The notes beneath the pieces were generated by a model that saw nothing but the letters and a program-made list of their open reading frames with translations, searched no databases and had not been told where the DNA came from. 64,000 bases of DNA from Mesorhizobium sp. WSM4306 (GTDB taxonomy: Bacteria > Pseudomonadota > Alphaproteobacteria > Rhizobiales > Rhizobiaceae), in contig NZ_VFTC01000004.1 of NCBI RefSeq assembly GCF_007003975.1, positions 62,001 through 126,000 on the forward strand, read 5' to 3'. Of this stretch, positions 8,327-18,546 are shown in pieces. The position numbers were made by a program, and so were the translations under genes. Position 1 is the first letter of the stretch; each line of letters starts with the position of its first letter.

Positions 8327-9682
8327 TTGCGGTGCATAGATCGAGACGAAACAGGGACCACCGTGCGGCCTCTAGCGTTCATAGCTTCGCCTGCAGCCGT
8401 CAGAGCGGGCCGTTTGGACAAGCTGATCTATATTGCCATTGCCGCCATCGCAAGCTTGCTCACCTTGCTGGCGATATATCTCATCCCCGAGCCCCGCGTC
8501 TTGCGATCGATTGTGCCACACCGCTTCGATTCGTCAGACCCGCAATTCGCCAGGACCCTGAGCAGTTTCTCGCAAGCGCAAATGTTCAGAACCAATGCCG
8601 TGCAGACCCTCGTCAACGGGGACGAGATCTTTCCCTCAATGCTGCAAGCGATTCGAAGGGCTCATTCGACCATTGATATGGAGACATATATTTACTGGTC
8701 GGGTGATGTCGGCCACGGGTTCGCCACGGCACTAGCTGCGAAGGCGATGGAAGGCGTTGAGGTCAGAGTCCTGGTCGACTGGGTCGGCAGTTTCCCGTTC
8801 GATGAAGACCTGATCCACATCATGACAAACGCCGGCGTAACGTTCGAGCGCTATCGACCCGTACACTGGTACACGATTGACCGCGTAAACAATCGAACGC
8901 ACCGCAGGCTGCTGATCGTGGACGGGCGCGTCGCCTTCACCGGGGGCGTCGGAATTGCGGATAACTGGCGGGGCGATGCGCGCAGCCCCGATGAATGGCG
9001 TGACACGCACTACCGCATTGAAGGACCAGCGGTGTCGGCTTTCCAGAGCGCATTTGCACAAAACTGGTTAGAAACGACCGGGGAGACATTGCAGGGTGAC
9101 AGGTTCTATCCTCCTCCTGTGCCGGCCGGAGCGCTTGACGCCCAACTGATCCTGTCTTCACAGCCGAATGGCTCTGCGGACATGGAACTTATGATGTTGG
9201 CGGCAATGGCCGCAGCTCACGACCACTTGCGTATCGGCATGGCATATTTCGTGCCGGACGACATTGCGCTTCAGCAAATCCTGGAGGTCAGGAAGCGAGG
9301 CGTGTTGGTTGATGTCATTGTGCCAAATTCGCTGACCGACGTGCCACTGACCCGGAAGGCCTCGCGCTACTTCTGGGGCACGTTGCTCAAAGCCGGCGTC
9401 CGAATTTTTGAGTTTCAGCCCACCATGTACCATCCCAAACTGCTGATAGTTGACGATGCGTGGGCGAGCTTCGGCTCAGCCAACCTGGACGAGCGATCGT
9501 TGCGACTGAACGATGAAGCCATGATGAACGTCTATGGCAAGGATTTCGCAAGGACCCAAATCGATCTGTTCGACCAAGATCTCCGCCGATCCAGACAGAT
9601 CAGCCTGGAGGAATGGCAAGCCCGCCCATTGCGAGATCGGATCACGGACTGGTTTGCAGCCTGGCTTAGGTCGCAGCTCTGA
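8327..9682 (+). CDS. phospholipase D / cardiolipin synthase family protein
   Basis: A 451-residue membrane-anchored protein with one N-terminal transmembrane helix (about residues 32-53) and two PLD domains. The second HKD motif is complete (YHPKLLIVDD, His369, with GSANLDERSLRLNDE following). The first reads THRRLLIVDG (His192), with arginine where lysine is usual. The general plan fits cardiolipin synthases, which join phosphatidylglycerol molecules in the inner membrane, but phosphodiesterase activity is also possible. A GTG at 8363 (VRPLAFIASP) is an alternative start. The stress promoter upstream suggests membrane remodelling under stress. Confidence 0.85.
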   Translation: MRCIDRDETGTTVRPLAFIASPAAVRAGRLDKLIYIAIAAIASLLTLLAIYLIPEPRVLRSIVPHRFDSSDPQFARTLSSFSQAQMFRTNAVQTLVNGDEIFPSMLQAIRRAHSTIDMETYIYWSGDVGHGFATALAAKAMEGVEVRVLVDWVGSFPFDEDLIHIMTNAGVTFERYRPVHWYTIDRVNNRTHRRLLIVDGRVAFTGGVGIADNWRGDARSPDEWRDTHYRIEGPAVSAFQSAFAQNWLETTGETLQGDRFYPPPVPAGALDAQLILSSQPNGSADMELMMLAAMAAAHDHLRIGMAYFVPDDIALQQILEVRKRGVLVDVIVPNSLTDVPLTRKASRYFWGTLLKAGVRIFEFQPTMYHPKLLIVDDAWASFGSANLDERSLRLNDEAMMNVYGKDFARTQIDLFDQDLRRSRQISLEEWQARPLRDRITDWFAAWLRSQL

Positions 9683-9826
9683 CGAGCACGTGACGGAAGT
9701 CGCGTGGAGGCCAATCCTGTCCTAAGGAAGCATACCCGCCAACGATCATTCACCAGGTATCCCGCTGCACAAAAGCGGCCCCATCCCAGGGGCGCCTGTG
9801 TTCAACGCGGAGATTCTAGGCCAGTC

Positions 9827-10159
9827 TCAGCGTTTGACTGAGGCGCTGGATTGCAGCGCCGCAAGCTCCTGCGTTGAGCAGCGCAGGGTCGGACGCGTCG
9901 GGTCGGAAATGTCTAGTTTGTCCCACGGGATCCGATAAATCCCTTTGCGATGGCGCAGCCGGCCGAGGTCGAGGAGGGCCGTTCCGATTGACGAGGCGGA
10001 CAGACGCTCGAACGCCGCGAATATACCGACATGGTACTCAGCGACGATAAGTTCGTTGCCATCTGCGTCGGCGACGATCTCTTCCAAGTGGCCAATGCAG
10101 CGACCCTCCTTCGAGAAGATGCGCCGGCCGGCCAGTTGGTCGAGGTTTATGGTTGCCAT
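9827..10159 (-). CDS. PRC-barrel domain protein
   Basis: A 110-residue protein with a PRC-barrel fold (residues about 1-75: AGRRIFSKEGRCIGHLEEIV, then ADADGNELIVAEYHVG). PRC-barrels serve as small adaptor domains in RNA metabolism, photosynthetic complexes and some ion transporters. The internal ATG 10159 was chosen because the conserved sequence begins there, and it lies two bases beyond the stop of the gene upstream. It is the last gene of the lipoprotein-Nramp-PRC-PRC operon, so a cytoplasmic role in regulating the transporter is likely but not proven. Confidence 0.8.
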   Translation of the reverse strand: MATINLDQLAGRRIFSKEGRCIGHLEEIVADADGNELIVAEYHVGIFAAFERLSASSIGTALLDLGRLRHRKGIYRIPWDKLDISDPTRPTLRCSTQELAALQSSASVKR

Positions 10160-10161
10160 CG

Positions 10162-10521
10162 TCAAGCTCCCGGAATCCTTCGGACGATGTGGTCGCGCAG
10201 CCAGACCTGCCAGTCCAAGATGGCAGTCTCGCGCGCGTCGATATCTAACTCGATTTCCAGGCCGATGGTGCGAACCTTGCTCCATGCCACCCTATGAGGG
10301 TTGGCGTGGCGGTCGCCACCCAGCTTGGTAGCCAGAATGGCCATCCAGCGTCCGGGGACCCGTCCCAAGCGGCGCGCCAGTGCGATCGAGCCGATCTCGA
10401 CGGCAACGATCCTTGGGGGTTTGCCTTGTCTTAGTCGGGCTACCACCCCGTCCACCTTGCCGATCTTGACGTGATTGCGGTCGACAATCTGCTTATCCAA
10501 AACGTCGCGTATGACATGCAT
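10162..10521 (-). CDS. PRC-barrel domain protein next to the Nramp-like transporter
   Basis: A 119-residue protein starting MHVIRDVLDKQIVDRNHVKI, followed by GKVDGVVARLRQGKPPRIVA, a clear PRC-barrel. The second half (RRLGRVPGRWMAILATKLGG and RTIGLEIELDIDARETAI) looks like a linker and a further strand region that may contact a partner. Its ATG overlaps the stop of the transporter gene by one base. Pairing of PRC domains with a divalent-metal transporter suggests a cytoplasmic sensor or plug domain supplied in trans. Confidence 0.8.
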   Translation of the reverse strand: MHVIRDVLDKQIVDRNHVKIGKVDGVVARLRQGKPPRIVAVEIGSIALARRLGRVPGRWMAILATKLGGDRHANPHRVAWSKVRTIGLEIELDIDARETAILDWQVWLRDHIVRRIPGA

Positions 10522-11741
10522 TAACTGCCTCCAAATATTTGAAGCGGAATGGTCACAACCGCGAGAATGAAGCCAAGCGCGATAATAAAAAGCACGGCAG
10601 CGTTGGAGATCACGCCGTTGCGATGTTCGCCCATATAAGCCTCATCATTGAGCAGGAATAGGAATGGCACCACAGTCAGGGGCAGGCTGGCGGCCGTAAG
10701 GGCCATTGTGAAGATGGTAAGTTTCAGCGGATCAAGGCCGAGTGCGATCGGTATGGCCGCCGCGAAGAGCGTGAAGGTATAAACCATGGCGAAGCCAGGA
10801 TCGTCGCGAGGCTTGCGGTCCTCGCCCCATCTCCACCCGAACCCCTGCGCCACGAGGTATCCCTGCTGGAGGGCGATTTCGACCGTGGCGCCGAAGCAGG
10901 CAATGCCGAGCGACGCAACGAACAGCGCAAAGCCCCAGAAACCGAACACTGGCGTCAGCATCAAAGGCAATTGGTGGTAATCGTCTACCTGGGTAATACC
11001 GTTCCCCCCAAGCACCAACGCCGCCACGATAAGCACGCTTATCGAGATCGTTCCGCCGAAACTCATACCGAGCCCGGCAATGGCGCGATTGGTGCCGAGA
11101 TAACTCTTGTCCCATTTGTCCTCGATCGCTCCCGCCGAATAGAACATGAAGAGGTATGGTGAGATGGAAGCACCCAGAATGCTTACCGCCATGAACCAGT
11201 AAGTTGATATGTCGTGGTGTGGCAGTGTGGGCACCGAACCAGCGGCGACCCGTGTCCACTCAGGTTTGAGGATTACCGCGGCTACGACGAAGCAAAGCGT
11301 AATCAGCCCCAATAGCGAAACGCCTTTCTCGATCAGGCCAAAAGTGCCTTTCCACAGCAAGAGCCACGCAATTAAGGCTACCGGCAGCGCCCACAACCGG
11401 AAACCAATACCGGTTGCGAGTTCGCCAGCAATGGAGGCCCCACCGATCTCGGCAGACAGCACCAGGAAATTGAGCAGGAGTGTGCCGATCAAAGGCCATA
11501 CGAATGCATTGAAGCCGAAGCGCTCCCGAATGCCATCGGCTATAGTATGCTTGCTGACGGCGGCGAAGCGGCCGGCCATCTCAACAAGGAAAATGATGCA
11601 GATAGTGCCGAGGAGAATGGCCCAGACCAGTTGAAAGTGGAACAATGCACCGGCTTGAGCTGCCGTCGCCAACGATCCGACCTCAAGGAAACCGCCAACA
11701 CTGGTGACAACGCCAAGTGAAATTTCCAGTAATTTTTTCAT
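10521..11741 (-). CDS. Nramp-family (SLC11-like) transporter with non-canonical metal site
   Basis: A 406-residue protein with about eleven membrane helices and clear Nramp-family sequence throughout. The two motifs that bind Mn/Fe in classical MntH are altered. Helix 1, usually DPGN, here reads EVGS within GGFLEVGSLATAAQAGA. Helix 6, usually MPHN, here reads SPYL within GASISPYLFMFYSAG. It therefore belongs to a divergent Nramp-related branch and its substrate cannot be assumed; magnesium, aluminium or another ion is possible. It overlaps the lipoprotein gene upstream (ATGA) and the PRC gene downstream. Confidence 0.85.
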   Translation of the reverse strand: MKKLLEISLGVVTSVGGFLEVGSLATAAQAGALFHFQLVWAILLGTICIIFLVEMAGRFAAVSKHTIADGIRERFGFNAFVWPLIGTLLLNFLVLSAEIGGASIAGELATGIGFRLWALPVALIAWLLLWKGTFGLIEKGVSLLGLITLCFVVAAVILKPEWTRVAAGSVPTLPHHDISTYWFMAVSILGASISPYLFMFYSAGAIEDKWDKSYLGTNRAIAGLGMSFGGTISISVLIVAALVLGGNGITQVDDYHQLPLMLTPVFGFWGFALFVASLGIACFGATVEIALQQGYLVAQGFGWRWGEDRKPRDDPGFAMVYTFTLFAAAIPIALGLDPLKLTIFTMALTAASLPLTVVPFLFLLNDEAYMGEHRNGVISNAAVLFIIALGFILAVVTIPLQIFGGS

Positions 11742-12172
11742 GGATTTGTCGCTTGGTCTGCGGCATTCGCCACAACGAACTTGGCAAGGGCAGTCCGAAG
11801 ATCCTGGCGGGCTGGCCCCACTTGCGCTTGGTTGCCGGTGTTGACGGCGTCCTCGGCCCGCGCGGCTGCAGCTGCGAGCTGCCGCGCTGATTGCTTGAAA
11901 GTATCCGAAACGTTCTCCCTTTGTAGTTGACGATCGCAGTCAGCTAGCATGTCGGCTAATGCCCGCAACGTGGCTGCTGCATAGTGGGAAGGCGCGGCGC
12001 CGGCGGTCCAATTGTCGATGATCATGATCGCTGAATTGGCCGCCGACTTCGCGGTCTGGACCTGCTTACCTCCAGAATCGGATGAAGAGCAGCCAGCTAG
12101 ACCGGCGAGCAACACCGGAGCCAGCAGACGGCACAGGGTGGTTTTTGCGATTGCTAGTACGCTGCGTGACAT
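11738..12172 (-). CDS. lipoprotein, first gene of the Nramp-like operon
   Basis: A 144-residue lipoprotein. The signal peptide ends in lipobox LAGC (Cys28), followed by a serine/glycine linker and an alpha-helical domain (residues 45-140) rich in Ala, Arg and Gln that looks like a small helical bundle. It belongs to no family I recognise. Its stop overlaps the transporter start by four bases. The stress promoter lies so close (TT nine bases before ATG) that the message would be almost leaderless. The internal helical domain could be a periplasmic partner of the transporter. Confidence 0.75.
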   Translation of the reverse strand: MSRSVLAIAKTTLCRLLAPVLLAGLAGCSSSDSGGKQVQTAKSAANSAIMIIDNWTAGAAPSHYAAATLRALADMLADCDRQLQRENVSDTFKQSARQLAAAAARAEDAVNTGNQAQVGPARQDLRTALAKFVVANAADQATNP

Positions 12173-12181
12173 CGGATGCGT

Positions 12182-12206
12182 AAAGCATTGCGCTCGAAAA
12201 GGTTCC
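12182..12206 (-). promoter_or_regulatory. EcfG/RpoE2-type promoter for the lipoprotein-Nramp-PRC operon
   Basis: GGAAC, 18 bases, TT on the minus strand. Only nine bases lie between the TT and the ATG, which implies a very short or absent 5' leader. Confidence 0.55.
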
Positions 12207-12593
12207 GCACGCGATCGAGTTCAACTCTGGCCACACCGGTTGGCCGGTGCTGATGTGGTCTGCGCGCTGGCTCACCGTATCCGGATCTTCAAGCATGCTC
12301 GTCTAACCAAGCGGGCCGGGTGCGTCCACGGAGCCGCAGATGTGATGGTGCCTCATGCCATTCGGGTGGACGGCCACTGCGCCGAGCGCCTGTTCACATG
12401 GCCGGCTGACCCGCGACAACTCAGCTACCGGATCGTGCGCGGCCAAATCGGACCGTACGGCTTGCTTCACTGAAGATAATCCCGTGCACGAGGGGATTGT
12501 GTTTGTCTCCGCCGATATTCTCAAGCTCGCTTGGCTCACAGCCAGGCCTTCGAAGCCATAGCAGCAAACAGGACCATTCGTTAGCGGCAAGAA

Positions 12594-12624
12594 AGCGAGC
12601 CGAGCGCCAAAGCTCGCTCTTTTT
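12594..12624 (+). terminator. intrinsic terminator without an obvious gene
   Basis: Arms AGCGAGC and GCTCGCT around an eleven-base loop, followed by CTTTTT on the plus strand. The preceding 390 bases (12207-12593) hold no supported gene on the plus strand, so the terminator may end a small non-coding RNA or a message not recognised here. Confidence 0.45.
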
Positions 12625-12687
12625 CCCGGCGCATTTGAATAGATTTCCGAGGCTAAAAAAGAAAATCAATCACACCTGAGTTTCGGA

Positions 12688-12712
12688 GGAACCCGCCATG
12701 AAGATCCGAGTT
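12688..12712 (+). promoter_or_regulatory. EcfG/RpoE2-type promoter for the YciE/YciF gene
   Basis: GGAAC, 18 bases, TT on the plus strand, 44 bases before the ATG. Confidence 0.6.
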
Positions 12713-12756
12713 GGATTAGCACCCGAAGGGGTAATTCAACCAAAGGAGATTGTCAG

Positions 12757-13287
12757 ATGGCAGCCACCAACAAAGCCAGTGCCAGCACGAAGGGCCTCGA
12801 GGATCTGTTCCTCGACGGTCTTAAGGACATCTACTACGCCGAAAAGAAGATACTAAAAGCCTTGCCAAAGATGGCCAAGGGTGCGGACGACGCGCAGGTG
12901 TCTGCCGCCTTCGAAAAACACCTTGCGGAGACTGAGGGCCAAGTTGAGCGTCTTGAGGAGGTGTTCGATATCCTCGGGGTCGCTGCGCGCGGCAAGATCT
13001 GCCCGGCCATCGACGGCATCATCGAGGAAGGATCCGAAATCCTGGACGAATATAAAGGCACGACCTCGCTTGACGCCGGCCTTGTCGCTGCCGCGCAGGC
13101 GGTTGAGCACTATGAGATTGCGCGCTATGGCACACTCATCGCTTGGGCGACGTCGCTGGGCAAGGATGACATCGTCGAGCTTCTCAACGCCACGCTTGAG
13201 GAGGAGAGGGCCACTGACGAGGCCCTGACGTCGCTAGGCGAGGGTGGAGTAAACGATAGGGCGGCCGAGCAGCAAAAAGCGGCTTGA
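12757..13287 (+). CDS. YciE/YciF ferritin-like DUF892 protein
   Basis: A 176-residue four-helix-bundle protein of DUF892 (PF05974). Typical family sequence is seen: GLEDLFLDGLKDIYYAEKKI at the N-terminus, then AFEKHLAETEGQVERLEEVF, VEHYEIARYGTLIAWATSLG and LNATLEEERATDEALTSL. The glutamates and histidines in these helices match the diiron-type positions of the ferritin-like fold. YciE/YciF proteins are cytoplasmic stress proteins of uncertain reaction. It has a strong ribosome site (AAAGGAG) and is transcribed alone from a stress promoter. Confidence 0.9.
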   Translation: MAATNKASASTKGLEDLFLDGLKDIYYAEKKILKALPKMAKGADDAQVSAAFEKHLAETEGQVERLEEVFDILGVAARGKICPAIDGIIEEGSEILDEYKGTTSLDAGLVAAAQAVEHYEIARYGTLIAWATSLGKDDIVELLNATLEEERATDEALTSLGEGGVNDRAAEQQKAA

Positions 13288-13497
13288 CCTCAGTCCCCTT
13301 GCGGGAGGGCCACGGCGACACCGTCATGGCCCTCACATGGCTCGCTCTCGCAGGACACTGGCCAGTTCGCGGTCAGTTGGAACGAAATTCCGCGAAGCAA
13401 TGGTTGGCACTCGTTTGGGAAGAAACCGGCGGGCCGCCGCCCGCGGTTATCCGAGGTTTTGGCATGTGATCGCCGAAGCTTCGATACAGCGTCAACT

Positions 13498-13962
13498 TCA
13501 AGGGGCTACCGAGGAGTGGTTAGCCCGCGGCGTGAGAGTCGTTGTCGAGGTACCCAACGTCACCACCGGGGGTAGGAAGTCGTTCACGTTGCACAACACA
13601 AATGACCGGGCCATTGCCTGCACGCGTTTTCCCGCGCCGAAGTTTCGAGGCTTCTGCCATATTGGGTCCGCTGTCACCGCGTGAACCTCACGAGGCGGAG
13701 CCCGCATTGCACGTGGCATTTCGAGCAGCGAGCGGGATTGCTTCAGCCACTGCGGAACAGACAGCCAAGGCCACGACTGCAACAACTGATTTGCTGCCCC
13801 TCGTTCTTGCCGCGCCAGGCCGGCGTTGGGTACGGCCATAGGGGCGCCGCTTTTACCTCGAACTGAAAGACGCAGGTCGGCCAACTTAGCGACAAGATTC
13901 GCGATCAGGCGAGCGAGATCCTTGGACAGACCGTGAAAAGCGCCAGGGATGTCGCGGCGCAA
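13498..13962 (-). CDS. uncertain open frame downstream of the TolA-like gene
   Basis: This 154-codon frame begins 12 bases after the TolA-like gene. Its N-terminal part (GAFHGLSKDLARLIANLVAK) has plausible codon use and an amphipathic helix. The C-terminal half is low in coding character and may be read-through of a frameshifted gene. No family recognised. The rest of 13288-13497 shows nothing. Confidence 0.25.
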   Translation of the reverse strand: MRRDIPGAFHGLSKDLARLIANLVAKLADLRLSVRGKSGAPMAVPNAGLARQERGAANQLLQSWPWLSVPQWLKQSRSLLEMPRAMRAPPREVHAVTADPIWQKPRNFGAGKRVQAMARSFVLCNVNDFLPPVVTLGTSTTTLTPRANHSSVAP

Positions 13963-13974
13963 GCCTACGCCTGC

Positions 13975-14586
13975 CTACTCTTCTGCCTCCTTCAGCGCGT
14001 CACCGTGCGCCTGCTGCTCGCGCTCCCATCTTTGGCTCTCGTTGGCCTCCTCTTTGTCCAGCTCCTCTCGTCGCTGTCTGATGGAGTTCGTCCTGCTCTC
14101 ATGGCGACTACGGGCGCGCGCGAAGGCGGCATTGGCCTTGGCGATCATCCGCTCGCGTTGCTTCTTCGCACGCTCGCTCCTGGCGTCCGCCTTTGCGCGA
14201 TCAAGGGCCTCACGTTTTTTTCCCCTTTCGAGAGCGACCGCCGCGTTGCGTTTGGCTTTCCCGTCGGATTTCGTGTTGGCTTGCTTGCGGGTGTCGGCGC
14301 GCTGCGCACGACCCTGCGGAGCCCGCTGGACACCCTTTGGTGCTTTCGGAAGCACAGCCTTTTCAGTGAATTTCCCATGCGATCCGACTGGCCGCCGCAA
14401 CACGACGCCTGGCGCGGCCATTGTTGCTTCCACCACTTTGGGGTCTTCTGTCGGTTTCGCGAATCCGCGTTTAAAGATGTCGGGATCGGCGCCCCAGGCC
14501 TCTGCGGCAGCTTTCATCGATGGTGCTGCGATGGCAAGGTCAAAGAAGCCAATCGAGGTTTGATAGACTTTTAGTTTCTTCGCCAT
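13975..14586 (-). CDS. TolA-like basic coiled protein of rhizobia
   Basis: A 203-residue protein. The N-terminal 75 residues form a small conserved domain (MAKKLKVYQTSIGFFDLAIA, then AAEAWGADPDIFKRGFAKP, then PGVVLRRPVGSHGKF). The rest is a highly charged Lys/Arg/Glu/Ala coiled region. Rhizobial homologues are often labelled cell envelope biogenesis protein TolA because of the charged helix, but no TolA transmembrane anchor is present, so that name is not reliable. More likely it is a cytoplasmic nucleic-acid or stress-related protein. No stress promoter was found upstream. Confidence 0.8.
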   Translation of the reverse strand: MAKKLKVYQTSIGFFDLAIAAPSMKAAAEAWGADPDIFKRGFAKPTEDPKVVEATMAAPGVVLRRPVGSHGKFTEKAVLPKAPKGVQRAPQGRAQRADTRKQANTKSDGKAKRNAAVALERGKKREALDRAKADARSERAKKQRERMIAKANAAFARARSRHESRTNSIRQRREELDKEEANESQRWEREQQAHGDALKEAEE

Positions 14587-14810
14587 CCGATGGAGACCTT
14601 ACAAGTGTCCTTTCTGGATTGCGCTTTCAATGGACCTTTGCGCACCGGAGGCAATAGTGAAACACTGCTAGAGGTGCAGAGCAACCTATGGTGTCGCCCC
14701 GGCCGCTGGCCGCCCATTCAGCCGTCCCCGCTTCGGCGGCGTGCAGCGGCGACGAAAATCAGTGGCGAACTTTTACTCAAAGCATTTCGCCTGGGGTCAG
14801 GACTCATTGA

Positions 14811-15165
14811 TCAGAGCCAGAAGATGACGCCGGCTGCGATGCAGAGGCCGAGAAGAAGATAGGCGGCATCGGTCGAAGCGGGTTGCGATGCGCGCCAGTC
14901 CTCGAGTTTGGCGCACAGGTTCTCAACCTTGTGGCGATGGCGGTAGAGCGCTGTGTCGTAGGCGTGTGGGACTTTGCGGCTTGAGGGGATGCACGGCTCA
15001 ATGCCCTGGCTGCGAGTCGCTCGCGGAACCAGGCACTGTCGTAGCCGCAATCGGCGATCAGATGAGAGGCTGGCGGCAAGCGTCAAGGACGAGACAGGCG
15101 CCCTTGTGGTCGCTCACCTGGCCTCCAGGAGCCGCTTCCACAAGAACCCCCATGGTCATGCTGAA
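14811..15165 (-). mobile_element. IS5-family transposase remnant
   Basis: Pieces in three minus-strand frames align in order to the C-terminal half of an IS5-family DDE transposase. The pieces are GQVSDHKGACLVLDA, then HLIADCGYDSAWFRERLAAR, then IEPCIPSSRKVPHAYDTALY, then RHRHKVENLCAKLEDWR (holding the catalytic glutamate region), and the end CIAAGVIFWL. At least two frameshifts and a missing N-terminal half make it inactive. Terminal repeats were not identified. It sits just downstream of katE. The interval 14587-14810 shows no gene. Confidence 0.75.
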
Positions 15166-15175
15166 ACGATCCACC

Positions 15176-15203
15176 GAAAAGAGGCCCGCTTTTGCGGGCC
15201 CCT
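15176..15203 (-). terminator. terminator downstream of katE
   Basis: On the minus strand, GGGCCCGC and GCGGGCC arms around an AAAA loop followed by TCTTTT, 24 bases after the katE stop. Confidence 0.65.
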
Positions 15204-15226
15204 CCTATTCCTGTCTGAAAACGGGC

Positions 15227-17341
<2,115 letters not shown>

Positions 17342-17376
17342 AGTTCTCTCCTTTGAAAACGCATGCGAATGAAGGC

Positions 17377-17844
17377 TCAAATTCCGGATTGAGGTCGTTG
17401 GTTCAGGTCGGCCGAGGCGTGTTGCAAGTCGGAAAAATCGACCGTGGCGACGATGTCACCGCGACGGTCACGCGCCCTGACGGCCCAGCCCACCGGTGCT
17501 TCACCCCGAGACAGCGCGTCTTTCCACAGGTCCTCCGCCGATCGCCTGCATTCGTCGCGCACCGCGTCCAGATCGGGAAAGACCAGGCCTCCCACCCCAC
17601 GGATCTCCCCATTGTCATGATACTCAAGCCGATACTCATCCCCGGCATCGGCTATCCGCTGTTCACGAGAATTCTCTTCGTCGACACTAAATGTGGCGGC
17701 GTGCAGAAGCATGATCTTGGATTTTGCTATCAGCTCTTCAGGGGATAAGACCGCCGGTTGCGCGACCGTAACGGTTATCTTGTCACCCCCTTGCCCGCGG
17801 AATTCCACAACGTTGTTGGCAACGACGATCTCCAAGATTTCCAT
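17377..17844 (-). CDS. DUF6894-like protein upstream of katE
   Basis: A 155-residue protein. The first half ([40 protein letters not shown]) is a beta-rich part. The second half, from [17 protein letters not shown] through [20 protein letters not shown] to [20 protein letters not shown], has the DUF6894 pattern of strand, helix and C-terminal strand pair. The ATG at 17844 has AGGGAG upstream. It was separated from the longer frame because the upstream part reads through a frameshifted gene. It parallels the protein at 3461-3886. Its placement with katE suggests a stress role of unknown nature. Confidence 0.75.
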   Translation of the reverse strand: MEILEIVVANNVVEFRGQGGDKITVTVAQPAVLSPEELIAKSKIMLLHAATFSVDEENSREQRIADAGDEYRLEYHDNGEIRGVGGLVFPDLDAVRDECRRSAEDLWKDALSRGEAPVGWAVRARDRRGDIVATVDFSDLQHASADLNQRPQSGI

Positions 17845-17857
17845 GCCTATGCTCCCT

Positions 17858-18138
17858 TCACATCTGGTCGTTGTAGGGCTGCTTGGCGATCCCGACCTGC
17901 CTGGCCAACTCGCAAACCGGCGGCACGCCGGACTCGAACTGACTCGCATTCGCCAGTTGCAATAGCCGCAAAGGGAAGCACACCGCATCGGGCCCTCATT
18001 GCCGGTGGACGCGGCCTCCGCGGTTTTCAAGGCGATGTCGATATCATCGATTGACAGGAGACCCTTACGAACCAAGGCGTTGTTGACCGCTGCGACCGCC
18101 ATCAGCAGCCCCTCCAGCTGAAGGTTGGCGATGGTCAT
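17858..18138 (-). pseudogene. small hypothetical gene with one frameshift, head of the katE operon
   Basis: The start frame gives MTIANLQLEGLLMAVAAVNN through IDIALKTAEAASTGNEG. The continuation that looks coding (DAVCFPLRLLQLANASQFES, then GVPPVCELARQVGIAKQPYN) is one frame away and ends at a TGA 13 bases before the next gene. One missing base in the GGGCCC stretch near 17990 explains it. The product would be about 93 residues and mostly helical. Family not recognised. Confidence 0.5.
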
Positions 18139-18274
18139 GGATCTTTCTCCGTCACAGACGTCCGAATGTGGGGTTGATCGCCCGTTGGAGCCCTGGTGGC
18201 CATCCAGTGCTCGGCAGGACCGGGTCTGTTATCTGGACGCGCCATGGCTGGAATCTCCATCAGGGACATTGGAC

Positions 18275-18299
18275 AACTTTCCACACGACACGAGGTTCC
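18275..18299 (-). promoter_or_regulatory. EcfG/RpoE2-type promoter for the katE operon
   Basis: GGAAC, 18 bases, TT on the minus strand, 136 bases upstream of the first gene. It stands back to back with the plus-strand promoter at 18455. The interval 18139-18528 holds no gene that I can support. Confidence 0.5.
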
Positions 18300-18454
18300 A
18301 GAGCGGGGATGCAATCCCGAAGTGCCCCCGGAAGTGGTCCGTCAGCAGTCTTGGGAACGTCATATTCACCGATGTGGCAACCGTGCCGCCACGCTCGTCG
18401 ACATCTCGCTTCGTCGCTGGCAAACGTTGAGAGATTGAAGTCGGCTTGGTTCGT

Positions 18455-18479
18455 GGAACCGTCAGACGGGTCCCAAGTT
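18455..18479 (+). promoter_or_regulatory. EcfG/RpoE2-type promoter for the YdeP-like/oxidase cluster
   Basis: GGAAC, 18 bases, TT on the plus strand, 67 bases before the ATG at 18547. Confidence 0.55.
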
Positions 18480-18546
18480 CTATATTGCCGGGAAATGCTG
18501 ACTGACGAGCGTTTTAACAGGTGAGAGGGTGCAAACGAGGCGGGAA

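Noticed and set aside
13933..14574. 213-codon plus-strand frames
   Set aside because: Antisense to the TolA-like gene; hydrophobic and low in coding character.
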